Shown here: positions 23,925 to 35,273 of the stretch, in pieces
How the letters are laid out: every line of letters begins with the position of its first letter
Position numbering within the stretch: position 1 is the first letter of the stretch
Source: Schistosoma mansoni
Taxonomy: Eukaryota > Platyhelminthes > Trematoda > Strigeidida > Schistosomatidae
Length of the DNA: 64,000 nucleotides
NCBI RefSeq assembly: GCF_000237925.1
Contig: NC_031500.1
Span: 6,445,254-6,509,253 of the forward strand
Reading direction: 5' to 3'
Position numbers and translations under genes: made by a program
Notes under the pieces: generated by a model
What the model was told of the DNA's origin: nothing
The model's input: the letters and a program-made list of their open reading frames with translations, nothing else
Databases searched by the model: none

Positions 23925-24250
23925 ATAGACCATGTGAGGCAAAACCCGACTCACACCTCCTCGTCGGGCCTCCTGGATAATGGGACTGTTCCCAAGCGGT
24001 AACCCGGGTGGTGGAGATCGACCTAATCAATCCACTCTACCTATACCTACAACTGATTACGAAAGCTACAAAGAATCATTGAACAATTATTATTGGTTCA
24101 AAAAAAAGAAAGAATGAATGATTCTGCCACCCAAAAATATGCAAAAACAGCTATTGAGCCCCGGTAGTTGTGCCTTGCTTTGATGTAGCATTCTTCTCCA
24201 GAAGGGCCTACTAGGCTTCATCATGTTACTATGGCTGGAAGAGGGTTATA
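23925..24250. repeat. R6, GC-richer unclassified segment
   Basis: A base-composition island (CACCTCCTCGTCGGGCCTCC, CCCAAGCGGTAACCCGGG) in AT-rich DNA, with character like a retroelement 5' region. Only one copy is visible in this window, so repeat status is inference. Confidence 0.3.
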
Positions 24251-24394
24251 GACCATTAATATATAAAAATAAATAGCTAATCAAATGAATTACGCTATTT
24301 CTGATAAGATTTGATACTGATTATAACAATCAGATATTAACAGTACTATATTGGATTTTAACAGGTTTACATACCTGTTTCACTTTTAACTGAA

Positions 24395-24690
24395 GTTATG
24401 TGGTGTCGGTTGATATGTTAAGCCCATATCCCCTTATTCTAGCTTCTGGACAAGCCAATTTACCTATCCATCCTGAGTCACGTTTTGAACTTGTTAATTA
24501 TTCACTTATAAACCCTGACTTTTTATATGACCGTATGTGTGTACACTTCTTTTCATATTCACCACATGTCTGTGATTTATTTTTATCTGACTATAAATAC
24601 TGATTAACGCTTGATTAAAGCGAGTTGGCTTACCCGCCATCATCAATGTGCGTTATTTTCGCTTGCTCGCTGATATTTGCTCATGTGCTT
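24395..24690 (+). repeat. R5 repeat, copy 1
   Basis: Near-complement of 33715-33990. The shared stretch includes CTTCTGGACAAGCCAATTTAC and GATTAACGCTTGATTAAAGC. A small open frame (24400-24603) is conserved between copies only because the repeat is; coding is not supported. Confidence 0.7.
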
Positions 24691-25265
24691 ATAGCTTTCT
24701 GGCCTGCGTCATAAGTTAATAAAATTGTAGTTGGCGCTTCTCTTTGCTTTCTGATTTTATGCAACATTAAGAATTGTATTATAACGGTTATCAAGGTGAA
24801 CGATTAACGAAGCACGGTACTACAGTTAATTTTTTCGTTTAGAATAAACGTAATTGTAATTTTTATTATAAGCCAAAATAATTTGTATGTGGCAATAGTT
24901 TTTCATGATGTTACATCTCAAAGATCGTTTAATCCTCCTTCCCCCCCCTCCGATTTAATGTCTTATTTAGAGTTAAGTCATTTATCCAAATCAATAATTG
25001 TGAGTGTGTAGTTCAGATTCATGAAGGTATTCCTTCTTTTTAATCGTAGTTCTCTGATATTTCAGAAGTGAAAGCAACAACCAAAACACTTTTTTTTGTT
25101 GTTGAAATAAATGTATTTTTATTTAATTTTTCAGTTTTTGCAAATTGTGGTTAATTCACTATAGTAACAGTAATATGCTAAATTACTTTACATATTATCT
25201 ATCTTCATTTAAACAAGCAAACTGTTTCAAAACATTAAAATTCACTACTTTCCATGTTAATTTAC
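24691..25265. other. Spacer and gene B 3' flank
   Basis: Contains a run of nine C's near 24943 and, about 140 bp below the gene B stop, a minus-strand AATAAA near 25121 that could be its poly(A) signal. Confidence 0.4.
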
Positions 25266-25498
25266 TTAAAAATGATTTTTTAAAATATTGTTCACAAATG
25301 GGTTTTTAAATTTTTTACACTTAAAACGATGACATCTTCCACTACAACAATCTTTATTTCTCCAACATGAACGACCAACTGGCAAACACGGAACACATAT
25401 ACCCTTGTGACCATTTAATTCACATGTAGCATCACCACAACAATGATGAAATATAGTTCTACGACATGATTCACCAAGACGTTTACATTTAAATGAAC
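25266..25498 (-). CDS. Knottin gene B, exon 2 (double cystine-knot protein, UPF0506-like)
   Basis: Reads from acceptor CTTATTTCAG at 25499 to TAA at 25266. It encodes about 77 residues with twelve cysteines spaced C-x6-C-x7-CC-x4-C-x8-C, x2, C-x6-C-x5-CC-x3-C-x4-C, so two tandem cystine-knot signatures. It is more basic than gene A (many K/R/H) and ends ..NNILKNHF. Expected to be secreted after removal of the exon 1 signal peptide. The 1.43-kb intron carries a Merlin MITE and an RTE-B 3' end. Closest relative in the window is gene C, by sequence and acceptor. Confidence 0.85.
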
Positions 25499-25873
25499 CT
25501 GAAATAAGAAAAACAGATATAAACTTGTAAAATTGATTTAGATTTTAAATTTAAACATCACTTTGATAATAGTTACAGAAATTATTTTATAAGAACATTT
25601 CTGTATAATCTATTCTTTGTGACACTCTTAAAAGTGATGAAAAGGAATGATCAATTGATGGTTTATCGTTTGTAGCAAAAGTAATAGCTTTATGTTCAAG
25701 GAATTGGAATTTTTATATTCATGTCGAAAGGATGGCGGTCACAAGACTTATATTGATTTAGTGAATTGTTTGGTTTCAATCTGATTACGTAAAAGTTTTA
25801 ATTACAACCAAGTACCTGAACGTGAGCAATAAATCAATTGAATATCGAAATATAGAGTATCAGTTGATATTAT

Positions 25874-26161
25874 AGTGCGACTATAGTTTATGGACGACCT
25901 TTGAGCAACGCTAAAATAACCTTGAATATGTTATCTACTTACTAGGGTTAAATGAGGGTTATAAATTAGTGCGAGGAACTAGGATTAGGAATTATAATTA
26001 AACGTTAGTGTTAGAAATTATATTTAATGTTTTCATCACGAACTGACATCACCTATAATGCTAAAATGGTATTTAGCCAAATGACTAGATGAATCTCGCG
26101 CCATAGTCTAAGACCTGCTATCTGAAATCTGATTGGTTCGTCCATAAATCATGGTCTCTCC
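25874..26161. mobile_element. Merlin-type MITE in gene B intron
   Basis: Imperfect terminal inverted repeats (GTGCGACTATAGTTTATGG on the left; the complement of GGAGAGACCATGATTTATGG on the right) match the ends of the Merlin element at 45798-46560. No transposase remains in the 288 bp. Flanks GATATTAT and GATAACAA share only GATA, so any target duplication has decayed: an old copy. Confidence 0.65.
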
Positions 26162-26352
26162 GATAACAATTTTTCATTTACAACTACTTATGTACCATTT
26201 TAAGTAGTATAATGTAATTTAGCCGAAATATAAACAACCACTTTTTCTTGAGTAAAAGTTTTCAATATTTTTAAAAAGTTTTCTATGTTATTTTTAATCT
26301 GCAAATTGATAAAAAACTAAATTAGGAAGAATTGAGAAATGTTTATCAAATG

Positions 26353-26775
26353 TATGGAGCTGAAACGTGAAGAACTACTGCAACCATCGTCAAGAAGGTA
26401 CAAGTATTTGTACACAGTTGTCTAAGCAAAATACTCAACATTCAGTAACTGGATACTATCAGCAACAGGCTACTGTGGGAGAGGACAAACCAGCTTCTAG
26501 ATGAAGAGAAAATTAGGAAAAGACGTTGTAAGTGGATAGGACATACATTAAGGAAATCACCAAATTGCATCACGAGGCAATCCCTAACTTGGAATCCGGA
26601 AGGGACACGGAAAAGAGGAAAGACAAGGAATACGTTATGCCGGGAAATAGAAGCAGATATGAAAAGGATGAATGTTAACTAGAAAGAAGTGGAAAGGATT
26701 ACCCAGGATAGGATTGGATGGAGAATACTGGTGTGCGGCCTATACTCGTCCACGAGGGGTAACAGGCGTAAGTAA
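26353..26775 (+). mobile_element. RTE-B LINE 3' end in gene B intron
   Basis: 5'-truncated copy ending GTAAGTAA. From 26427 on, 349 bp are identical by eye to 16133-16481, including in-frame stops at the same places, while the preceding 71 bp differ at 9 positions. Opposite orientation to gene B. Confidence 0.85.
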
Positions 26776-26929
26776 ACAGTAATAGTTATCAACTCTAAAT
26801 TGAATAGATTATTATAGCTGAAGTGGGTGATAAACTGTAAAGAAGTATACATTTTTATGATGTATTCTGTACAAATGTACCATTGATAAATGTGATTTGC
26901 ATAGAACAGAGTTACAGACAATGACTTAC

Positions 26930-26996
26930 CTTCACTAATGTTGATTCGAATTGTAAGAGTTAATAGGATACTAATTAGTAATAACTTGTACATCAT
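26930..26996 (-). CDS. Knottin gene B, exon 1 (signal peptide)
   Basis: From ATG at 26996 it encodes MMYKLLLISILLTLTIRIN followed by ISE and the first base of a Gly codon, then donor GTAAG (phase 1). A second ATG follows at once, so either methionine may start. Clear secretory signal peptide. Confidence 0.85.
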
Positions 26997-27656
26997 TTTA
27001 TGAGTTACATACTGATGTAGTATTAAACTTTTATTTATATATTGAAATTAATGTATCAACATTTAATGTTGATGCATCATCAATTGTACTTTGATAACTG
27101 GAAAAAATTAATCCATGATTAAACTCGATAAAAAGAACGTGACACATCTCAGCAACCGTGGTAACAATGTGTCCTGAGTGATCATTATGTGAAGCAAGCT
27201 GAAGAACAACACTCATCATGTTAGTATTATCCTTTTTTAATCTACTTAAAATCATCCTCAGTGAAAAATTGTACTAATTAATCACATATCTTCATGAGTA
27301 AATAATTTGTTACAATCATCACCATGGTAACTATTCGAGGTTTTAAAATCGGTAAAAAGTACTACCAGTTTCTAGTGATTATAAAATGATAAGTAAATTT
27401 GTAATAAACTGTGTATTATTTGATGATTTGTAGAAATCTGTTTAGTTTAACAGTCTTTCTTTATTGTAAGAGGATGACGGCTAAAAATGATTTGACAACC
27501 AGAAAGTATTGAATAACTATTTTATATTTCAATTTAACAATTCACTACCAATTACAAGACCTTATGACAATCCCAATTTACATTCACTTTGAAATAAAAT
27601 GGTTTACGTTTTCCTATATTGTTAATTGTATTCAATGTTATATGGTTGGTTTTAAT
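26997..27656. other. Gene B 5' flank, nothing recognised
   Basis: Minus-strand open frame 27031-27255 has no recognisable domain. Confidence 0.4.
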
Positions 27657-28112
27657 TGTTATATCCCTATGAGAATTATGAATGGTAACTCCTGAGAACT
27701 ATTTATGGACCATTGCGATGCATATTAATGTTCCTCTTATTATAAGCTTTATTTTGACCCACAGACTATTACTGTACTGTACTTGAGTCATGCCCTGTCT
27801 ATCAATTACTATCTCCCTTATTCACAGCCACATTTGGCTAAATCTTGTACCAATGATATTTTCTGTTTTATGGTACGATGTGGTTTGTTTAGTTTGTATG
27901 TAAACCCAGTATGTTTAAAATACATGATTCATATCGTGGGGGCTGAGATTGGTGTTCCGGACTTTAACAGGCATGGAGAAAGACTGATAAGGACTCTAGA
28001 CTGCTCGTACGGGTTTTATGCCTCATTGGTACAGTCGATAATTCACTGTTCTCTGATTGGAGGTATCATTACGTTATAGATTAATAGGGGTATAAGGCCA
28101 CAAGTTATAGCA
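27657..28112 (+). mobile_element. LTR-1 solo LTR fossil
   Basis: Begins TGTTATATCCC and ends TTATAGCA, aligning along its length with 38419-38900. Flanks TTAAT and TCAAT are a plausible decayed 5-bp duplication. No internal genes; fossil. Confidence 0.65.
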
Positions 28113-29454
28113 TCAATCCATGGTGAAAACTGAAGCAACGTTGATATATTTTAACACTTTTATTTTCTCGTATTCAAAAACCATTGCAACTCATACTGAG
28201 TAAATTGTGTAAGAAAGCCTACTGTATCAAATCTTTACTGGGAAATTCAGTCATTTCATAATATGTCACTGTAATATACTTGATTGTGCTCACTAGACCA
28301 CATTAATAGTTTTCAGTAAAGAGGATCGATGATAAAACTTATTCAAATCTCTTCAGTTATCTACAGATATCATATTTACGTTAACAGGATCGTAGCCTTG
28401 ATACCTCAAGATTTAATGTTGGATACTGTGTTGAGGTTTTGCGTGTTCATTGTTCCTCACATTTGTAATCTATAGACTGAACGAACCATCCAAATAAACA
28501 GCAAAAGTGAATGGCATTTAATGCATAACTAAAGTAATCATAAAAACTCAGTAATAGACCTACTATAGTGTACACGTTATATTACTACCAAACATAACAT
28601 GTCCTGAGGTTCCTTGTCAAGTCAGTGTTTTAGTGATCTCTGTAAGTTTCATGGTTAGTTCTTAGGTTACAGTTCGAACTACCATTAAACTAGATTTCGA
28701 ACTTTAGCTGTATCACTGTTAGGCAGAAGTCGTTTGTTTGAACAGCTGTATTTCTGAATGTTTGAGTTAACCCACAATGTAACGGTAGTATATACTTTGA
28801 TTGATAACCATCAGCTCACAAACAATTGATATTTAACATTGATCTCTATCAATGATATTCTAGTAACACTTCTCCCATAAATAATATCATCATTTTCAAG
28901 ATCAATGTCCAGAAAGTTATCAATCATTATTAATCGTTTATAGTAAGCATCAAAGTTTTTCATTTCCTTATACAAGGTTTATAATAACTGAGTTGGGATC
29001 GTAACCTAATTGGATAGTACTGAAATAATGTCCAATCTTTCTAATAGCATTTGTAACAGTGAAATGGGTTCCTGACGTGATTACAAGCTGAGATTGTTGC
29101 TTGAGTAAGCAGATGTAATTTTCAGACGGAAATATCATCCGAAATTTTAGAAAAAATTCTTTGCAAGTGTGATGTGATTAAGCTAATCAACTGCAGTTTG
29201 TAAGTGTAAATGTAAAGGTCTGTTTTAGGGAAAACTCGTTGTTCGTAATGATTTCATGACGTAATGTAATATTGTTTCCAGAATAAATTCGAACATTTGC
29301 CCATCGTAATAATTTACATTTCAAATTGATTTCCCCTAAGTATTAGTGGATAATAATGTGAAAAATCGTCACAAAAATATTATTCTAGTCTAGCGAAACT
29401 ATTTTCGCCATGTTTCTTGTTGAAGTAAGTTGTAGCAAATAATCTCAGTTTTGT
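28113..29454. other. 1.3-kb spacer, nothing recognised
   Basis: No supported feature. Confidence 0.45.
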
Positions 29455-29985
29455 AAGCAAAGATGGATGATGGCTAGCAGTGGAATAAAGGACGCGTGTT
29501 TCGCCCTATTCGGGACACATCAGCTGGATGTACCTGCATCTCAGAGTTGATGTTCAATCTAGGACTCGAACCCAGTACCTTTCGCTTCAAACGCCATCAC
29601 GTTATCCACTCAGCTACTGAGTCCTGATAGCTACTTGCTGGTGTGATGGGGTGAAGTCTAAATTTACTTAGTATTGTTTGTTTGAATCTTCCCACTGATG
29701 TTTAGGACTGAAACTGGTCAGTCTCTTGTTGGCATATGTGCATACTGTGCGTATTGCCTCGATATAGCCTTATTTCACAAGTATTGTAAGCAAAGATGAA
29801 TCCCAAATAGGACGAAACGCGTGTCCTGGATTCCACTGCCAGCCACTATCCATCTTCGCTTACAATGCTTGTGAATGAAGGCAATATCGAGGCAATACTC
29901 ACAGTATGCACATATTCCAATTAGAGACTGACCAGTTGCAGTCCTAAACATCAATGGGAAGATTCAAACAAGTAATACTAAGTGA
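29455..29985. repeat. S2 SINE inverted dimer
   Basis: A minus-strand unit (29455-29800: decayed hammerhead, B box, A box, body) runs into a plus-strand half unit (29805-29985) that begins inside the hammerhead at TCCCAAATAGG, giving long inverted arms centred near 29800. The junction lies in the ribozyme. Confidence 0.8.
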
Positions 29986-30384
29986 TTTCATCTTTGTTTC
30001 ATTGTTTCCACCTTAGCATACCTAGTTGACAGTAGTCATATGATAGAGAAAATCAAATCATTTCGAGTGATCTATCGTATGCTAATGTCATTTCCTAATG
30101 GGATTCGATCTCGCCTACTAAGTATAGCACAAGTTAGAGTGTTCCGAACATCTATCCCTCGTTTCTGTGTCCAGAAGAAATTCGTGATACCCGTGTCCTT
30201 TGCTTGACTCGATATGATACAATAAACGATTTTATTAATTTTTTCACATCCTGTATTTATTTGTCATTTTTCAACTACTGATTATATTCCTGTCTATCTA
30301 GTTATTCGCATATTTCTTATGACGTAATTTCAATTGTTCTGTGGTGATTGTTTCAGTGTCTGTTTACTCAGGTTTGATCTAGTA
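29986..30384. other. Spacer, nothing recognised
   Basis: A B-box-like stretch at about 30112 is too isolated to call. Confidence 0.4.
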
Positions 30385-30500
30385 CGGAACTCCTCAGCAG
30401 TGCGCATCCACGACCCAACACGCGTGGCTCGAATCCAGGACCTTTGGTCTCACGGGAACAATTAACCTCTATACTGCTGAGCAAACACCCAGTTTCTGTT
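30385..30500 (-). repeat. S1 SINE head fragment
   Basis: Minus-strand tRNA-like head and first half of the hammerhead, diverged. Confidence 0.65.
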
Positions 30501-31917
30501 GTTTAACCATTCTTACCACTACTAGTACTCTCGTCTTCGCACAATCAATTTGTACTTTTTACTCATAATGTGGTCATTGAATCATAAACTGTCTTGATTT
30601 GTTTAGTATTTTCACATGCCCATATAAATGAAAAGCATCAAAACACTTTGTTGGAGACTAGTCCTATAGTTGAGATAATAATGACCAACAATAATGATAA
30701 ACAATAAACTTCCGTTTTCTGTAAGTATCCCTGATAGTGTAAACCATTATGTTTGCAGCCAAATGATTTTTATCTTTGATAATGAGAATGAAAAGTTGTT
30801 TTATATGATATTTACTGGAAGTTTGACAGCTCTTGACGAAATTCAGGCTTGCAAGCTGATTAACTAAATTTATTTTCGTATGGGCAATCGGCTGACAGAC
30901 GACTACTTGAAAGTGACTTGGTAATTTCTTATAACATTAGAAGTGTATATTGACAAGAAGAACATAATTTAGGCTCAATGCACTTTGATGAGTAATTTGC
31001 CATAGTAATAGTTAACTGTCATATTCTGAAACAAGCATTCACATGTTTACACTGATAACAGGCCACTACTTAATAACTAGATAGTAGATTAATAGATTTG
31101 AACAAAAAATCATAATTATTCCAAGTTTAACCTGATATCAGACAGTCTTAACTTTTATAATTTATTGGCTGACCATCATTGCATGATATTTGGGATTCCT
31201 GAACCCCCAGTGATCAAAATCTTTTGCGTATGAATAAAGAAATTTAAAAATAAGTGATCAGTTAACTTGTTTTCAACAGTGTGTGCTCATATGTTAGTAA
31301 ATAAACATTTTGTTGCCTGTAATAATTTATTAATTGGCTGTAAATTGTACATTTTGGTAACCCACTTATTTCAAATCAAAGTAGTACAAACTGGTTTGAT
31401 TAGATGTCAAGAGTTGCATTTTACATTTGAATTGTATTATTTTTTCTAACAATTCTGTCCGACTTTTCTATTCGCGTTTCCATATAAAATTGTAACTTCT
31501 GAAAAAAAGTCCTATCAATTCTATTCGACTTTCATACTATACTCCTGACTGTGAATAGATATTGAGATAATAATAATGTAATTAAATTTCTTTTCAGTTT
31601 CGTAGAAATGGAAATGAAGTTGTCAGTTTTCATGATAAGAGAAGAACTAAGAGTGTCATTAAAAGTAAACTGGGGAAAACTGATAACCTTCGATTGAATA
31701 TGTCACATACAATTGTAATAGTGATTACTGAACCTGAAACCTAATAAAATGTTTAATACACAAGAAGAAAACTGATTTTCATTTTAGTGTTTCCATGAAT
31801 TATTTTAATATATCGTTTGAACTTGTAATGATCTTTGTATGTATGTAAACGTATGAATAAATCATTAATATAAGATCATATATAGGGTGTATATTATTGA
31901 TGCTATATATCAAAGAT
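30501..31917. other. 1.4-kb spacer, nothing recognised
   Basis: No supported exon or repeat. AT-rich, with a 60-codon open frame at 31267-31449 and no domain. Confidence 0.45.
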
Positions 31918-32006
31918 TGGTTTTCCATGGTGGCCTAGCTTAAATCAACTCATGAATTCAATTGTTAAATTACTAGAATATTCATAAACCCCCATTCTGA
32001 TAAGAA
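31918..32006 (+). repeat. S1 SINE tail
   Basis: Tail segment only, from GGTTTTCCATGGTGG to the CCCCCATTCTGATA end. Confidence 0.7.
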
Positions 32007-32024
32007 TGAATAACAGTTAATGCT

Positions 32025-32165
32025 TTTGTAAGCAAAGATGGATAGTGTCTAACAGTGGAATCGAGGACGCGAGTTTCATCCTATTTGGGACTCGTCAGCC
32101 GGATGCCATGCATCAATGGGAACATCAATGGGAAGATTCAAACAAACAATACCAAATGAGTTTAT
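32025..32165 (-). repeat. S2 SINE, short fold-back form
   Basis: Minus-strand tail and hammerhead (core CTGACGA intact, helix I altered) fused to a plus-strand body end (CATCAATGGGAAGATTC), as at 13505-13650. Confidence 0.7.
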
Positions 32166-32704
32166 GCTTTTGTAGATGAATAATAATTTAAGGGAAAGAA
32201 TCGATGAATGTTTGTGTATAACTGATATTCACAAATAGTAATTCTCAATGCAGTGGATGTATTTTGTTTCATTTTCAAAAAAATATTTCGACATTAAACG
32301 AAATATTGTATTCATGAGTATAGTAGTCCATAATTTAATAAGTAGTTGTTGCATAATTTCGTGAATTCATCAACACTGTCCAATCTATGTAGTGGACTAG
32401 TACATAATTATGACAAGTAAACTTATTTATGAATGTAATAGTGTAAATCAGTTATTGTGCTTGGGAAGTGTATTTTTAGATCTATTTTACATAATGTCAT
32501 TAACAGATGTTTTGTAAGCATGTGGTAAGACTAAGTCATTACCTTAATTTTTCAATTTAATTTGATAATGAAAACGCAAATTAACGCCAACTAATTCATT
32601 ACTGTCTACTTTATGCTATACAGTTTACCGTAAAGTAACGTAATCAACTTATCAGTAACATGTGTTGTACATGGTAATTTTTTATTAATTACGTCAGAAG
32701 TTTA
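32166..32704. other. Spacer, nothing recognised
   Basis: No supported feature. Confidence 0.45.
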
Positions 32705-33145
32705 TTTATTACTTATTTGAACGCGTAAACATAAGTACAAGGAGGCACCAAATAGATATGCACCACATAAATCATTCGATTTATGTGAGGGGTGGGATAC
32801 TTCCCGGGTGCCCAGATCGAAACAGGTGGTTTTCTAAAGGGGCCACACCCCGAGCCTTTGACCTAAAGGTCTAATCCACAAGGCAGTGAATCAATGTAAG
32901 GGGATGCAATCAGGAATCAGGGTTTTTCAACTCCGCTAGGTGGATACGGAGGATCCACCAACCTGGTTAAGGCATCGGACATTCACTTTTCGTCCTCTCA
33001 ATTTCGTGGGTGTCCCAGCCGTGAGAAGGCAGTGAGTAGGACTTCCCTGGCAGTGGTTGTATGCATGTGACCACGTGAGAGCATTTCGAGAGGGAGTGCG
33101 GACTCTTCCCATCCGCGGTCGTACCAGGGCATTTGGGGGCGAATG
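32705..33145 (-). repeat. R3 retroposon-like repeat, copy 1
   Basis: Same repeat as 58850-59385, diverged. On the minus strand the 3' end is an AT-rich run below GCACCACATAAATCATTCG. A central segment present in the other copies is missing here (near 32910). GC-richer than its surroundings. Probably the 3' part of a retroposon; family not identified. Confidence 0.6.
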
Positions 33146-33714
33146 TTTTTAATGGTTTGATTTGCTTTTTTAAACATATTGGAGGGACACTAACAAATTC
33201 TACGTATATATTCGTAATATGCTAATATTTTAATACCGAAGTCGAAAGAGCTAAATGTTACAATAACAACTATCTTCGACAAGTAATTAAAGTATAGATA
33301 GTATATAGTGCTAACAAATAGGTTTAGGCCTGACATGCTCAATTTTTGTTGGTCGGTTAGACTGCTAAATGCAAATGAAGTTAACTGTATAAATTGATAT
33401 TGAACTATACTGAAATTGAATTTCGATATAACAATTAAAAGCCTATATCTTTTAATGTAATACTTGATTTACTTTTCGGGTGTGATATTTTACTCAGCAG
33501 AACATTAATTTACTTGAGTGTGGTGTTTGGTTCAAAATACGATATTCTTGTATCAAATTAACATCGACTAGGCTAAGCATGACATTCAGCATGTGATTTA
33601 TCATTGGGTATTCTTTATATATGTTATTTTATTTTAATTAATAATCAAGATAAGTGTGTAGTGTGTTGCTGTTGCTTCGTGTTGAGCTGTTTCCTTATGC
33701 TCTTAAGTAGACTA
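33146..33714. other. Spacer, nothing recognised
   Basis: No supported feature. Confidence 0.45.
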
Positions 33715-33990
33715 GAAATGTCTTTACCATGACAGTGATAAGCCAACTCGCTTTAATCAAGCGTTAATCAGTATTTATAGTCAGACAAGAGTAAGTTACA
33801 GACATGTGATGAATAAGACAAAAAGTGTACACACACATACGCTCGTATAAAAAATAGAGTTAATAAGTAAATAATTAACAAGGTGAAAACATGACTCAAG
33901 ATGGATAGGTAAATTGGCTTGTCCAGAAGCTAGAATAAGGGTATATGGGCTTAACATATCAACCGACACTACAAGTGTACAAACCAATGT
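33715..33990 (-). repeat. R5 repeat, copy 2
   Basis: Inverted relative to 24395-24690 and similar over most of its length. Confidence 0.7.
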
Positions 33991-34328
33991 TTAAATGAGT
34001 CTATTTTCGACTAGAGTCGTCGTTGTCGTGTTTTGAAGCTAACAAATCTTCATTTTTATCAGTCTTGGTGTTCTTATTTCGCGTCAAATTGCAATGTTTC
34101 CTTGTTTTTTTTCAGGTATAAGTAATGGACGACGTGCACATAACAGATTGAAAATTAGTTGAGGAGAAATTCATATTCATTCAGAATGATCATTAATTTG
34201 CGAAGCAGTTTCTACAATGTGTCGAAATATGCTTTAAAATAATACTCTTCATATTGGTTTTGAATAATCTGTCTGATAGAAAGTTTCATCTTGTTTGTAA
34301 AAGACGTTTTGCGACAAAATGTTTAATA

Positions 34329-34498
34329 GTAAGCAAAGATGGATAGTGGCTAGCAGTGGAATCCACGACGCGCGTTTCGTCCTATTTAGGACTCGTCAGC
34401 TGGATGAACCTGCAGCTCAGAGTTGATGTTCACTCTGGGACTCGAACTCAGTAACTTTCGCTTCAAACGCCAACGCGTTATCCACTCGGCCACTGAGT
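34329..34498 (-). repeat. S2 SINE with hammerhead, cut by S3
   Basis: Minus-strand tail, hammerhead and tRNA-like head, stopping at ACTGAGTG where an S3 element begins at 34499. The S2 body beyond the A box is missing. Confidence 0.75.
34361..34405 (-). ncRNA. Hammerhead ribozyme motif (S2)
   Basis: Minus-strand core CTGACGA and GAAA, helix II GTCC/GGAC, helix III self-complementary ACGCGCGT, cleavage triplet GTC. Helix I ATCCAG/GTGGAT has one mismatch next to the core. Confidence 0.7.
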
Positions 34499-34930
34499 GT
34501 GTGAACGTGTACTCCTAAGGTAACTGATTCTCCCTGACGGACTCGATCCTGTGTCACCCAGCTTAACAGTCAGAGACGTTACCGCTGAGCTATCCCGGCC
34601 ACGACCGACTTCAATATGGTGCACACAATGTATCGTCACTTAAATTAGTGGCCACATTGCAACCTGATCGATAGAATTCGATCTGCACTAAGAAGGACTT
34701 GACATACATTACATTAATCACTACACAGCGATCAATCAATTGTAGATACATCTCAGTTCTGCAGTAGGTGAGTCGCCCTTGATCGTTCAGCGGCAAAGTC
34801 TCTGACTGTGAAGCTGGGTGACACGGGAGCATCAGTCCCCTCAACATTGTAGGTACACCTTGCTGACGAGTGCCAAGTAGCTCGAAACCTAGGTTCAGAG
34901 TTTCCTGTTGACTTCCATCAACCACCATCT
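34499..34930. repeat. S3 SINE inverted dimer
   Basis: A minus-strand tRNA-like head (34499-34610; the complement reads TAGCTCAGCGG) and a plus-strand head plus hammerhead (about 34771-34930) flank a central linker. S3 is a third tRNA-headed family; the best head is at 61411-61620 (A box TAGCTCAGTGG, B box GGATCGAATCC). Confidence 0.7.
34857..34901 (+). ncRNA. Hammerhead ribozyme motif (S3)
   Basis: Core CTGACGA and GAAA, helix II GTGC/GCTC (one mismatch), helix III self-complementary ACCTAGGT. Helix I ACCTTG/CAGAGT is weakened. Confidence 0.6.
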
Positions 34931-35071
34931 TGTAATAATTATTAAAACATCTGAGTAATAGCGTTAAACAATTTAATATTTATTATCAGAAGGGGTTTTG
35001 TGGAGATTTAGTATTTTTCATAGTTGAAAGCGTGAGTCAATTGAAGCTAGAACACCATGGAAAACCTGGAA

Positions 35072-35117
35072 ACACTGGACGGCCGTTTCGTCCTATTATG
35101 GGACTCTTCAGCAGTGT
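35072..35117 (-). ncRNA. Hammerhead ribozyme motif (S1)
   Basis: Core CTGAAGA (variable position 7 is A), GAAA, helix I ACACTG/CAGTGT perfect, helix III ACGGCCGT, cleavage triplet GTC. All conserved core bases are present. Confidence 0.78.
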
Positions 35118-35227
35118 GCATCCACGAACACCGTTGGATGCCAGCTCAGTGGTCTATCGGTTAAGGGCTTCGGCTCGAGACTGGTAGGTCCTGGGTTCGA
35201 ATCTCGCGAGAGCGGGTTCGTGGATGC

Positions 35228-35273
35228 GCACTGCTGAGGAGTCCCATAATAGGACGAAAAGGCCGTCCAGTGT
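35228..35273 (+). ncRNA. Hammerhead ribozyme motif (S1)
   Basis: Core CTGAGGA and GAAA, helix I GCACTG/CAGTGT (one G-T wobble), cleavage triplet GTC. Helix III reads AAGGCCGT, one change from the usual palindrome. Confidence 0.72.

Noticed and set aside
24400-24603. 67-codon open frame similar to one at 33796-33987
   Set aside because: Both lie in repeat R5; conservation follows from the shared repeat, with no start context or domain.
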